Source: Cristatella mucedo
Taxonomy: Eukaryota; Bryozoa; Phylactolaemata; Cristatellidae
NCBI GenBank assembly: GCA_009760855.2
Contig: WPIO01000063.1
Location: 1,547,001-1,611,000 of the forward strand
DNA: 64,000 bases
Reading direction: 5' to 3'
A model generated the notes under the pieces. It ran no database searches, was not told where the DNA came from, and saw only the letters and a list, made by a program, of their open reading frames with translations. This document shows positions 44,257-56,098 of this stretch, in pieces. A program made the position numbers and the translations under genes. Every line of letters starts with the position of its first letter. Positions within the stretch are counted from its first letter, which is position 1.

Positions 44257-44953
44257 ATGCAGCAGCTAGATGATTCGGATCGCCGCAGATCCAGCAAAGT
44301 CGCGTGCGCGGCCCGCTGCGAAAAGGCCGGTCGGTGTACCGCCTTTGCGAGTCCGTCTTAGACTGCACCACGACGCCACGGGTCTGAGCGCGTCGATCCT
44401 CGAAACGGCCGGCGAGACAAGCCGCACTTGACGAGACAAAGTTCCTCGACCTTTCAACCAGCACCGGCAAATCAGCTTTGGTAAGCGAGCACGCTGCTCG
44501 AAGTTGCCGCTTTACGTCATCGGGTAGGCCCGACACAAATGCGCACTTCAGCAAAGACTCCGGGGCATACGCAGGTGCCCCCCCCCCCGCTTGAGCAGCA
44601 AAGACAATAGACGCCAAGCGAACAAGGTCGTCCAAGTAGACGTCTGGCGACTCACCCTCGCGAAGTTTTCTGCTCGATAACTCGTCGTACGCGCGGAAGC
44701 AATCGGGTGAAAACGCGGCGCTGAGTGCGCGTTTCACCTTCGTATAGTCACATTTATCACTGTCCACCAGCCCTTCATAGACGGCAAAAGCTCCGCCGGT
44801 TAAATACAAGGGCATGAGTGCGGCAAGATTGTCATCTTTAATCTTGTTCGTCTTGGCCACGGAGTCCAGTCAACGTACCCACGCGACCAAGTCCGTTTTG
44901 CCGTCATAAGGTTCGATTTTGCCTAGCATTACCATTGATGCCATCGACTCCAT
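44069..44953 (-). pseudogene. Element E gag, one TGA
   Basis: Starts at ATG 44953, 15 bp inside the 5' LTR. Residues 13-27 (IEPYDGKTDLVAWVR) form the capsid start; then an in-frame TGA at 44872-44870. The rest reads on through NLAALMPLYLTGGAFAVYEGL, AFVSGLPDDVKRQLRAA, and a CCHC zinc knuckle, CWICGDPNHLAAAC, near 44290-44249. Without the TGA the gag would be about 290 residues. The poly-C run at 44581-44591 lies in the Ala/Gly-rich part. Confidence 0.85.
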
Positions 44954-44967
44954 CCCAAGGAATAGCT

Positions 44968-45257
44968 TGTGCTTCGATGGGCCTTGCACGAAGAACGCCC
45001 GAACAGAACCAACACCAACAGTTTATTCTACTACAGAGCAGAGGGAGCACGACTTCACTCGCCCCTCTCTCCCCACTTGATCCCTCTCCTCGCCCATGGC
45101 TGTTTTGGCCGACCCCGATGGTGAGTCCACCATCTGACTGTGGTTACCGGCCTGTCCAAACCACACCACAGGCAGACCACAGCTATGCACCACTGGTGAT
45201 GCTCCTGACAGCTGTTTAAGGAAGGAGCAGTACCGGCCTGCATATAATCAGACCACA
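44968..45257 (-). repeat. LTR of element E (5' LTR)
   Basis: 290 bp. Minus-strand sequence just inside is AGCTATTCCTTGGGATGG. The AGCTATT word is shared with element C and may mark the primer-binding region. A tRNA match was not found. Confidence 0.9.
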
Positions 45258-47184
45258 CCATAGAATGAAGGGACCTAAAAGTGAGCAACAAAACCTTGAA
45301 GTAAATCTGTTGCTTGACTGGTAGACAGTGAAGGTCGGCCAGAAGTGGAGTAATGTGGCCACTGCGACGTTCACGACAGAAAAGCCTAGCTGCAGAGCTT
45401 TGCACCAGCTGCAAACGCCTGATCGCACATGCTGGTAGGCCAGTAAGCAGTGACTTGCAGTAGTCGCGACGGGATGTTACGAATGCATGGACCAACTTAG
45501 ATGTGGTATCCTTATCTAAACAAGCCCGAATTTTAGCAATGTTATGAAGCTGAAAATAGGCAGATTTGACTGTGGGGCTGATATGGTCGTCTAACGAGAG
45601 GTCATCTTGGAATATGACACCTAGATTTCGAGCTGATTCAACTGGAGATATACTGGCAGAGCCAATTTTGAGAGACAGCCTTTCCAATCTCAAAATCACA
45701 CTGGGTTTGCCCACAACTAGTAAGTTAGTTTTATCATCATTGAGTTTTAGAAAATTTGCTGACATCCACGTGCTGATGTCATCAATGCATGCAGCAAGTG
45801 AGTTGAGAGAATTTGAGGTGCTCGAAGGCTGGGAGGGATCAAAGCAGAGGTACAACTGAGTGTCATCCGCATAGAAGTGAAAGCCTACACTGTGCTTGGC
45901 AATTACGTCAGCAAGAGGGAGAGTATAAACCGTGGAAAGAACCGGCCCTAGCACGGAGCCCTGAGGTACCCCATATTTCAGAGGTACTTCGGATGATCTT
46001 TGCCCATTCACGTCAATACTCTGGAGTCTCCCACTGAGATAGGACATCAAATACTGCAGAGCAGTGCCAGTGATGTCCACACGAGATGAGAGGCGCTCTA
46101 GAAGAACTTTGTAATCGATGGTGTCAAAAACTGCCGAAAAAACGAGAAAAACAAGCAGAGACACTCTATCCATGTCTGCATTCCTAAGTAGGTCGTTGTA
46201 TACCCAAAGCAATGCTGACTCTGTGGAGTGAGTAGCTTTAAAGCCACGCTGGAACTTACTAGCAAGGTGTGAGGTTTTGATATATGAGCTCAGCTGGTCT
46301 GCGACGACCAGTTCCACTGTCTTTGATAGGAATTGTAGAAAGGAGACTGGGCTGTAGTTGCTTATGTTCTCTTTGTATAGTTTTGCTTTAATGACAAGTT
46401 GCCTAGCTAAAGCTTTTTTGGAAGGTGCTGGGATATGACCTGAGGCTAATGACATATTAATGATGTTAGTTATGCATGGTAGCAGCAGATCTATGCAACG
46501 TAGGAGCAGGACAGTGGGAATATGGTCCAGAGGACTTGTTGTCTTCTTTGATTGAGATACGAACTCAAGGACTAGATCACTAAATGCAGACATTGAGGTG
46601 CAGCCAGGAACCGAGGAACAGCATTCTAGTGGGGAGGTTGTCATCGCAGGGATGGATTCCCTGAGCTTGTCTATCTTCTGCACAAAGAAACGAGAGAAGC
46701 GATCGGCTAGATCATCGCAAGGATCATCCGGTAAGGAGCTAATCTGGGAACGGTTGAGAAGATGGTTTATTGTCGACATCAGCATTTTTGGATTGTGCAT
46801 CTGGGATTCAACAGATTTTCTATAGAAGCTAGACTTGGCCTTTGCTAGGATCGATTGGTACGACCTACAGTAGTCTTCATATGCCTGTCGATGGACAGTT
46901 AGTCCGGATCTATTGCATGCTTTTTCAAGCTTTCGTTTAGTAGACCTGGCCAGTTTAATGTCTGTGGTAAACCATAGGCCGTCCGGGCGGGGGCGCACAG
47001 TGAGCTTTGTGAGAGGTGCAAACTCGTCGAGCGTATCAGATAGTCTCGTGTTGTAGCTATCTAGCAATGATGATAGATCGGAGCAAATGTTGTAAGGAAC
47101 AGGTGAATTTTTAGCTTCCGTCTATCAAGTCAGGGGTCGTCAAGACGTCAGTAGGGAGTGAGTTCCAGGCTATAAAATAATTGA

Positions 47185-48345
47185 TCATTAAAGTCCTTCT
47201 TGAGTACCTCTAATCTCGCCTTACATCTCGGCATTACTGGCTCTGCACTGCAACGGTTTAGCTGCTATCTCAGTGAAGACTATAGAGCATTGATGTACGA
47301 GGGCAGTGATCATTCGATCAGCGTCTAAAATGGGGGTAGCCAAAGGCTCTGTGCATGGTCCACTTCTTTTCACAATTTATAATCTCCTTCTTGCAGATAC
47401 AAACACCAAATGCGATCCCAGCTTTTACTTCTATGCCGCTGACAAACAGCTATACCTATGCTTTGATCCATCCTAGCCTTCAAGCAGGTCAAACTCTCTC
47501 AACTCCTTTGCTGTAGGTATTGCTGCCATCCACACTTCGATGGCAGCAAACGTACTGCTCCACAGTCGTCTGCCTACTTTCAGCTACCTAACATTGCAAA
47601 AATTAGGGCCTGCTTAGACAGGGATACTACATCCGAATTGGCCCATGCATTTTTGACATCCCTCCTCGACTTCTGTAACTCACTGCTTACAGATCTACTG
47701 GGCTATGCACTCAGGCGCTTATAGTTGGTCGAAAAATTTCCAGCTAAACTTGTCCGTCGTGAGCTTCGAAGATGTCACATCATACCACTTCCCGTTGACC
47801 TGCACTAGCTCTCAATCAAGCAGCGTATCGACTTCCTGGTTCTGTCACTCACTTTTAAGCCCCTCCATTCTCTGGCTCCAGCCTACCTATCAGAGCTATT
47901 CCCAACCAGGCTAGGCATTGTATCACCTGCTCTTCTGACTCAAATCGTTTATCTATGCCTCAAATCAACTCAAATCCTTTGGAGACTGTACCTATACCTT
48001 GTGTGCTCCCAATGCCAGGACTCACTTCAGACGGCTGTCACGATACCCCCAGACATTACATTTAAAAAATGCTAAAAACATACCTGTTTCTCACACTATT
48101 TAGTGGGTCCATGCGAGTCCTCCCTCGTTTGCTTATTCGTTGTGATATAGTGCATGTTACCACAAACCATCTTATTCATGTTGACACTGTGCCCTTCACC
48201 ACTAACATACTACACGGCTGACATCGTGCATGTTAGCACTAGCTATTGGGTCATGCTTCCTTTGCAGCATATGTACAGTACCAAGAAAGAGACTAGAAAG
48301 TCCTCCGAGGGCCATACAGCTGTATTACTATGATTATTATTGTAA
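47185..48345 (+). mobile_element. L2-like copy A7, strongly decayed
   Basis: Follows the family A order from KVLLEYL..RL through FYAADKQLYLCF-like palm sequence near 47430-47470, [18 protein letters not shown], and the 3' UTR. The 3' UTR holds at least four diverged copies of the GACA(C/T)xGTGCATGTTxxCACTAAC unit, more than other copies. Terminal hairpin GAAAGAGACTAGAAAGTCCTCCGAGGGC. Many stops. Confidence 0.75.
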
Positions 48346-48474
48346 CTAATATCATGGTCTCCATCGAGTTTGAGGTGGATTCTGGAGAGATAGACGACTT
48401 TGAGTCAGAAGAGTGTGTGGCTAGATTGGGCCTGGCCTGATTCGGAAGTGGCACTGCTAGGTAGGCTGAAGCAA

Positions 48475-48650
48475 GAGACCTCACTAACCACACTTGCATG
48501 CTGATCCTGTGCATGTCACCCCTAACCGTGCTAGTCATGATGTTTATCAAGCATGATTCCATTCACCATCCAATTGTGCTTCCTTTGCAGCAAATGTAAA
48601 GCGCCTTGAAAGAGATTTGAGTTCTCTGGGGGCGCTTTATCAACTGTTTG
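48475..48650 (+). mobile_element. L2 3'-end fragment A8
   Basis: 3' UTR plus hairpin (AAGCGCCTTGAAAGAGATTTGAGTTCTCTGGGGGCGCTTT), well preserved, without an ATT tail. Confidence 0.75.
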
Positions 48651-48654
48651 TAGC

Positions 48655-49000
48655 ATCTTTTGAAATCTTGGCACGTCAGGGTATGTCGTTAAGTCAGTCG
48701 AGATCCAGACTTTGGAGCATGCGAGCTAAAAGCGCGATCTCCGAGTGCTTTAAGGTTCGATAGAGGCACAGCTAAAAAAAAATTAGTCTGGAAAGCTGAT
48801 TGTCATTAACGGGAAGCCTTAAAAGCTAGTATTTCTAATAGGTAGGCCGCAGCCGAACTGAAAGGACCTACCAGTGAGTGACAGAGCCTGGCAGTCAATA
48901 TTTTAGCTTGATTGGATGCCGGTGCAAAATATCCGAGGAATTTGTGCATACCTGCAAAACCTAGTGATCGTAAGACCTAAGTCGGGCTCAAACTGCTTAC
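48655..49000 (-). mobile_element. Diverged L2 RT C-terminal fragment
   Basis: Reverse-strand similarity to family A coding end: CCAGACTTTGGAGCATGCGAGCTAAAAG, CTCCGAGTGCTTTAAGGTTCG, GGACCTACCAGTGAGTGACA, and TTGATTGGATGCCGGTGCA. It lies tail to tail with A8. Confidence 0.5.
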
Positions 49001-49389
49001 AACGACACGACTTTCGAGTGCAAATGGAAAGTTACACTTATTAACTTTAACCGATAGCTGCGCATCCAAAAATGTTGCATATATATTGGCCAGAATTCTG
49101 CACACGACAGAAGGCGAACAGTACCAAGCTACCGGTGGTTACTTGCTTATGTTGATTGAGGGGGCGCCGCCAACGATAGCTTACATTCATCATTCACTTA
49201 TGAGAATCAAGTTCAAGTGCCAGCAGTTTTATTCAGTGTGTATGCTAAAGCCAAAGGACCAAGAAAAGGAAATATGAGAACACCACACCCAGACCTAACC
49301 ACAAATGGTTAAGGCAATGGACGACAGTAGCAATTCTCGCCTCCTGACATAGAGCACTCTAACGTGCTTTCTTGTTCGTTGCAGAATTC
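49001..49389. other. Unannotated DNA
   Basis: No recognised gene. A 63-codon ORF (49086-49277) has no domain features. Confidence 0.4.
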
Positions 49390-52300
49390 TTCCGAAAACC
49401 GAAGTTTTTGCGAACATCGTATACGGAAACGATACAGCTAAGACCTGTTAAAAGTTATTCTGATTGTTATTTGACCGTAGGGCCTAAGAAATTACGTGCC
49501 TAGGGACATCTTAACGCTTATCGCTTCGGGCTGCTGGGTCTCCCACACCGGCAGCTGCCTTAGCTTTGCCGGCGGCTATTAACCTGCTTGTTAGTTCTGA
49601 TCGTCAGCAGCTGTTATCGCTTCGTAATCGCATATCAAATGCATTCCAAGATATTAATGTTGTTGCTAAGATTCATTAACTATGCATTAACCAAAGAAAA
49701 GCACCCAGTAGCCGCCGAGGTGGCCGGAACCACCAGCTCAGATAAATTCCTCAAACTTAGTGGTCATCAAGCCTGTTGTTACCCCATCGGCCAGACTTGA
49801 CGCTTGCCTTTGGGATCCGGGCTCAATGTACAATAAATCTCTAGTAATAAGCGACCTTATTTCTAAAAATGGTATCGACCTGCTCGCCCTAACTGAAACT
49901 TGGGTAAAATCAATAAACTGTCCGACAATTAAAGACGCAACTCCATCTGGTTTCTCGTTCTTTCACACCCCTAGATCAATCAAAACTGGAGGTGGAGTTG
50001 CTATTATCGTGCGCTCGAAATTCAACTTCAAGCCATTTACGGTACCCTCAAAGCAGTCTTTTGAATTAATTGTCTTAGTCTCACCCGAAAACAAGCTACC
50101 GATAGTGGCAGTAGTCTATCGCCCACCAGGTACCAAATCCTCCTTTATCTCAGATTTCTCCGATCTCATTTCGATTCGGTGTGCAAAAAAATCGATTCTT
50201 TCTCGTAATGGGTGATTTCAACGTTCACTTTGATAACTTATCTGACGCTTTCAGCACCAAATTTCGTGCATTGACTGACTTGTTGTCTCTTGCGGCTCAC
50301 GTGCATGGCCCTACCCACAACAAGGGTCACACACTCGACCAGATTTTCTCATATAACTGCACTTTGTCATCACCAATTATTACCAAATCATGCTTATCTG
50401 ACCACATGCAGATCTCATTCAATCTACAGTGTGTGTCCACATCCTCTTCTGAAATAACCTGTGAATCGCGAAACCTCAAGACCCTTGACGTCGATGCTGT
50501 CCGTGCGAGAATATCTGCTTCACCTCTGCTGCTCAATCCTTCCTCCGATCTGTCATCATTGGTAGATAGCTTCAACACGACACTAGCTGACACGGTAGAA
50601 GAGTTTTTCCCTCTGAGGAAGCGCACTGTGCGCCCCCACCCAGACGGCCTATGGTTTACCACAGACATTATTCTAGCCAAGTCTACTAAACGAAAGCTTG
50701 GGAAAGCAAACAAAAGATCCGGACTATCTGTCCATCGACAGGCATATGAAGACTACTGTAGGTCGTACCAATCGATCCTAGCAAAAGCAAAGTCTAGCTT
50801 CTATAGAAAAATGTTGGATCACAGGTGCACAATCCAAAAATGCTGATGTCGACAATAAACCATCTCCTCAACCATTCCCAGATTAGCTCCTTACCGGATA
50901 ATCCTTGTGATGATCTAGCCGATCGCTTTTCTCGATTCTTTATGCAGAAGATAGACAAGATCTGGGTATCCATCCTTGCGATGACAACCTCCCCAATAGA
51001 ATGCTGTTCCTCGGTTCCTGGCTGCACCTCAATGTCTGCATTTAAGCAGGTCACTAGTGATCTAGTCCTAAAGCTCGTATCTTAATCAAAGAAGACAACA
51101 ATTCCTCTGGACCATATTCCCACTGTCCTGCTCCTACGTTGTATTGATCTGCTGCTGCCATGCATAACCAACATCATTAATATGTCATTAGCCTCAGGTC
51201 ATGTCCCAGCACCTTTCAAAAAAGCTGTAGTCAGCCCACTTCTCAAGAAAGCTACACTAGACCAAGAGAACTCGAGCAACAACCACCCAGTTTCCCTTCT
51301 ACCATTCCTATCAAAGATACTTGAACGCGTCGTGGCGGACCAGCTGAACTCGTAAATCGAAACCTCACACCTTGCTAGTAAGTTCCAGTCTGGCTTTAGA
51401 GCTAACCACTCCACAGAGTCAGCATAGCTTAAAGTACACAACAATCTACATAGGAATGCAGGAATGGGTAGAGTGTCTCTGCTTGTTTTGCTTGATCTTT
51501 CGGCAGCTTTTGATACCATCGATCACAAAGTTCTTCTAGAGCGCCTCTCATCTCGCCTGGGCATCACTGGAACTGCTCTGCAGTGGTTCAGGTCCTATCT
51601 CAATGGGGAGACTCCAGAGTATTGATGTGAATCGACAAAGATCATCAGAAGTACATCTGAAATATGGAGTACCTCAGGGCTCCGTGCTAGGTCCGGTTCT
51701 TTTCACGGTTTATACTCTGCCTCTTGCTGATGTGATTGCCAAGCAAAATCTAGGCTTTCACTTCTATGCGGATGACACTCATTTGTACCTTTGCTTTGAT
51801 CCCTCCCAGCCTTCGAGCACCTCAAATTCTCTAAACTCACTAGCTGCATGCATTGATGACATCAGCACATGGATGGCAGCAAATTTTCTAAATATTGATG
51901 ATGATAAAACTAACTTACTAGTTGCGGGCAAACCCAGTGTGATCCAGAGACTGGAAAGGCGGACTCTCAAAATTGGCTCAGCCAGCATATCTCCAGTTGA
52001 ATCAGCTCGGAATCTAGGTGTCATATTCCAAAGCGACCTCTCGTTAGACGATCATATCAGCTCCACGGTCAAATCCGCCTATTTTCAGCTTCATAACATT
52101 GCTAAAATTCGGGCTTGTTTAGATAAGGATACCACGTCTTAATTGGTCCATGCATTCGTGACATCCCGTCGCGACTTCTGCAACTCACTTCTTACTGGCC
52201 CACCAGCATGTGCGATCAGGCGATTGCAGCTGGGGCAAAACTCTGCAGCTAGGCTTTTCTGTCGTGAGCGTCGCAGTGGCCACATTACTCCACTTCTGGC

Positions 52301-52860
52301 CGACCTGCACTGGCTACCAGTCAAGCAACGGAATGACTTCAAGGTTTTGTCGCTCACCTTTAGGTCTCTTCAGTCTATGGCTCTAGCCTATCTGTCAGAT
52401 ATACTACCCCATCAGGCCAAGCATCGTGCCACCCGCTTTTCGGAATCCAACAGTCTACAAATACCTCATACCAACCTTAAATCCCTTGGAGACCGTGCAT
52501 TTAGTTCGTATGCTCACAAAGCCTGGAACTTCCTCCCGACCTGGGTCAGAACATCTCCTGACCTGACCACATTCAAAAGGAACCTAAAAATACACCTATT
52601 TAGGAGAACATTTACTGGGTCCCTGTGATTCGTCCCTGACGTGTTTATGCGTGCTGACACTGTGCATGCTGCGACTAACCACATTTGCATACCGACCCTG
52701 TGCATGTCAGCCCTAACCATATTATTCAGTTTGTTTGTTTTTCAAGCATGATTTTACTTACCGTTCATTTGCATTTTACTTTACAGCAAATGTAAAGCGC
52801 CGAGAGAGAGATTAAGTACTCTAAGGGCGCTATATCAAGTGAGTTATTTTTATTATGATT
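49390..52860 (+). mobile_element. Longest family A L2-like retrotransposon, copy A9
   Basis: Contains a 5' region (shared with 25560-25905), an apurinic-type endonuclease, RT and a complete 3' end. Endonuclease motifs: [97 protein letters not shown]. Breaks: a shift at a run of seven A (50187-50193) inside the endonuclease, a shift near 50820, a TAA near 51355, a TAA at 52140-52142, and others. The 3' end has the GCGCC...GGGCGC hairpin and an ATT-rich tail. I infer that family A encodes its endonuclease and RT in one ORF of roughly 850-900 residues. Confidence 0.9.
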
Positions 52861-52869
52861 ATTAATATT

Positions 52870-53700
52870 ACTTACCAAACAGAACACGGCCGCCGCAGCA
52901 CATTTCGGCAAGTTTAAACTAAATCGACTTGCTTAAACGGATGTGCGTCGGCCGCTGTGAATTTACGTCTAGAAGCTTTGCGGGACGAAAACTATGAAAT
53001 ATTTCATGTTTTAGCGACATAGTGGGCTCTTGAAAAGCGGGCACTTTCTCTCTTGGCTCTAATCTCTCTTGGCTCTCGTCCACTCGCCTTTTAAAGAAAG
53101 TTCTCAAGACAGACGGCTTGAGGTCTGTAGGAGGGGGTACAGATGCACGCCGGGAGGTGGAATTCCACGGACGTCAGCCTACTGGAGTGAGGCGGCTACG
53201 TGGTCAATGCGTGACGTTTCGACGGTCGCAACGTAAGTTCACTAGACTATACACACATATCCAATGGCTTTCACTCTGTAGGAGCAGTTGATCTTTTTCT
53301 TTTGTATCCCGAATATTGGGACCTGGCATCCAGCATGTCGATCAAGCGATTAAGGTGCTTGCCCCGACCAAGATCTGGCTGAGGTCGTGGGCTCGTGCCA
53401 CGAGGCCTGTGCGATGCACCTGAATAGAGGAAAAGTTCTCTTTGTGCATTATGAACTATACTTTCTTGTATTTGGATTGCATCGCCGTGTAGCTAGCTAT
53501 ACTGACGCGCGGTCATTGACATACGAGCTGGAGAGGCAGAGAATATCTTAGTGGACCAAACAACTGACCTAAGGACGTGCAAGCGATGTAAACAAACTTG
53601 ATCGTCGTACGGAAATTTGTCCGACAGAAACTTCGCCACTACAGACACCGGTTCGGCTGAAGTGGAGTATCGAGCGGTTAGACCATTTCCTGCCGGCATG
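52870..53700. other. Unannotated DNA with imperfect inverted repeat
   Basis: ACGGCCGCCGCAGCACATTT (52885-52904) and GGATGTGCGTCGGCCGC (52939-52955) form an imperfect foldback, with GGCAAG and CTTGC continuing it inward. No coding sequence recognised. Confidence 0.4.
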
Positions 53701-53701
53701 A

Positions 53702-54305
53702 TTAATAATAATAATAATAATAATTCACTTGATAAAGCGCCCTCAGAGAACTTAATCTCTCTCTAGCCGCTTTACATTTGCAGCAAAGTGAAATGCAATT
53801 GAATGTTAAGTAAAATCATGCTTGAAAAACAAACGAAATGAATAATATGGTTAGGGGTGACATGCACAGGGTCGGCATGCAAATGTGGTTAGTCGCAGCA
53901 TGCACAGTGTCAGCACGCATAAGCACATCAAAGACGAATCACAGGGACCCACTAAATGCTGTCCTAAATAGGTGTGTTTTTAGGTTCCTTTTAAATGTGG
54001 TCAGGTCAGGGGATGTTTTGACGCAGGTCGGGAGGGAGTTCCAGGCTTTGGGAGCGTACACACTAAATGCACGGTCTCCAAAGGATTTAAGTTTTGTACG
54101 AGGTATTTCTAGACTATCGGATTCCGAAAAGCGGGTGGTACGATGCTTGGCCTGATGGGATAGTATATCTGACAGATAAGCTGGTGCCATAGAATGAAGG
54201 GACCTAAAAGTGACCGACAAAACCTCGACGTCAATCCGTTGCTTGACTGGTAACCAGTGCAAGTGGGCCAGAAGTGGAGTAATGTGGCAACTGCGACATT
54301 CACTA
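53702..54305 (-). mobile_element. L2-like copy A10, RT C-terminus and tail
   Basis: (AAT)n tail, hairpin and 3' UTR, then an open frame 53939-54316 for the last 120 residues of the RT ORF (RSCHITPLLAHLHWLPVK to LFRTAFSGSL). 5'-truncated at about 54305. Confidence 0.9.
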
Positions 54306-56098
54306 AAGATTGACAAGATATTTTTTCCTAACTTTAGACAGTCTCCCGGGCATCACAATGTATTGTTTTCATGTGCTCGGGAGTGTGCTCCACGGAATAA
54401 CAGTACGATGTAGCTTCAAAATATTATGAAGTTAAAAGGAAGTTCGCTGATCACCCCTATCTAATGTGGCTTATGCTTGGAGAACCCTATACGGTCTATA
54501 AGGAAACTGTTGAGCGTGTCAACAGACACATCAGAAGGTTTTGCGAGCTGTACGAAGTAAGCAGGCTTATGAGCAAGGGCGAAAATTGTTTCTGCATCTG
54601 TGTACGGGTACACTCGTTCTGCCGACCGGATTACTTCCTTTACAGCATATGCTAAGTGCCTAGATTTCGTTCTCCGAGGGCGCTCTACAAATTTATTATG
54701 ATATTATGACTCCGATCTGGACATGTAATGAGACAAGCTGGCAGATTCTTACAAACTGAATGTGTGGAGGCTTCTGCGTCTGGACAGAACTGCACTGCAA
54801 ACGCAGCGCTCGAAAGGGTGCTAGTCTCCACCGCGACGCGGCGAATGTTGATGAAGCCCTGAGCCTCGAAGTCACACCTGGGTAGCCAGCGACTCCTAAA
54901 TTCAAAAAAAGCACTGCACGTAGGTCCGTCGACAGCAGCGAAACTCGAATGCGACAGCAACGAGGAGCGCCCCGACCTTGAGAGCAGTGTAGAGCAGTTT
55001 GAGGGAATATGTCTCTTGCAGCCTGCGAGCACTGGGCGGATAGAACCTACGAGGGCTCAGACTGCCAAAGCAGCCTCAGGCTTGCGTGCGGTGGAAGGGC
55101 AGACGATGACTCGGCAGTCCTGCCCAAATCCATGTGTTGGCGGCATCTGTGAAGACATCCATCAACCACAAACTACCGCCAGCTGTCGGGCGGGTTCAGA
55201 ACGAACAATGGCCCGACAGTTCGAAAAACAACGCAGGCATGGAATGTAAAGGCAGCCGAAGGAGTACAACAGGAGAGGGATGGCTAGATCCCTCGACGCC
55301 TGCAGCTTAACGTGTATAGACGGGGCTTGGCCGGCGTGGTTTGGGAATAAAGTGTTTCGTATTGGAGTGAACTGGCTTGTTGCTCGGTCGCTACCCAGCC
55401 AGACGACTGGTCGTGCGGAGGGATGTTACAAGCAGTGCACTTGACACAGCGAATTGGGGTTACGGACTTCCAAAACCAGCCTTTTCGTACACAAACTCTC
55501 ATACGACTCAGACCTTGGCTCACAACTCAATTCAACCGCCAAGACACAGCGACATGTCTACGACATGGCTTTCGTCGCTTGTATGCTTCATTCTAGGTCG
55601 TAGATAGATTTTCACGCAATCGGATTCTAGCCAATCTACATTCAAGAGTCCCGAACAATTGATACCGGCCATAATCTGGATGATTGAGCAAGCTACCGTT
55701 TCAATATTGTGAGAGCAGACCGAATAGGGCCAGCCTCGTGGTCAATCAGGGAGAGTCATTTCGTTGTAAGTCCCCAAGATGGTTTGCCCGTCCGATTACT
55801 CTTCCGTGCGTTAGGGTGAGCGACAAGAAAGGATGCAGAGCGGCATGTTTGCCTTAGCGATATGCCAGCAATAGTTAGCATCGTAATTGCCTTTGACGAC
55901 GAAAAGCTGGTGCGCTGAGCGCCGGTTGGAGCGCGTGCACTATTAATACACGCTCTCGGAAGGACGTTGGGTGTAAACTCGGCCTTTCCTTGAGTTCTAG
56001 AAACTCTACAAGTCTCCGAGCGCGACAAGCGAACGCCGAGCTTCTATGTAATGTATCTCCATCAGTAACTCCACAAAGTCATAAAGACCATGTGGGCG
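54306..56098. other. Unannotated DNA with one L2 tail
   Basis: An L2-like tail is recognisable at 54638-54710 (TACAGCATATGCTAAGTGCC...CCGAGGGCGCTCTACAAAT). The rest has short ORFs on both strands without domains. The family B 3' UTR must begin below 56099, but its end is not recognisable. Confidence 0.4.

Larger units (their letters stand above)
41897..45262 (-). mobile_element. Ty3/gypsy LTR retrotransposon E with TSD CCATA
   Basis: Element body 41902-45257 (3.36 kb), flanked by CCATA at 41897-41901 and 45258-45262, a perfect 5-bp target duplication. LTRs are 290 bp each, TG...CA, and nearly identical (about a dozen or fewer differences), so the insertion is fairly recent. Sense strand is minus. 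It encodes gag, protease, RT and integrase parts, but the RT connection and RNase H are deleted and the integrase is truncated, so it is non-autonomous. Confidence 0.95.
41425..47098 (-). mobile_element. L2-like retrotransposon copy A6, split by element E
   Basis: The two parts are 41425-41901 (tail, hairpin, 3' UTR, RT C-terminus) and 45258-47098 (end of endonuclease linker through RT). Without the LTR insert they are continuous at ...LHSM/AP. The upstream part is well kept: from 47067 to about 45260 one frame runs through [53 protein letters not shown] (both catalytic Asp present) and LLADLHCLPVK. It is 5'-truncated before the endonuclease. The L2 frame continues by chance into the LTR. Confidence 0.9.

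Noticed and set aside
45055-47067. Apparent 670-residue minus-strand protein, the longest ORF
   Set aside because: It is a chance fusion: the L2 reverse transcriptase frame runs through the CCATA target site into the LTR of element E. The last 50 or so residues are translated LTR.
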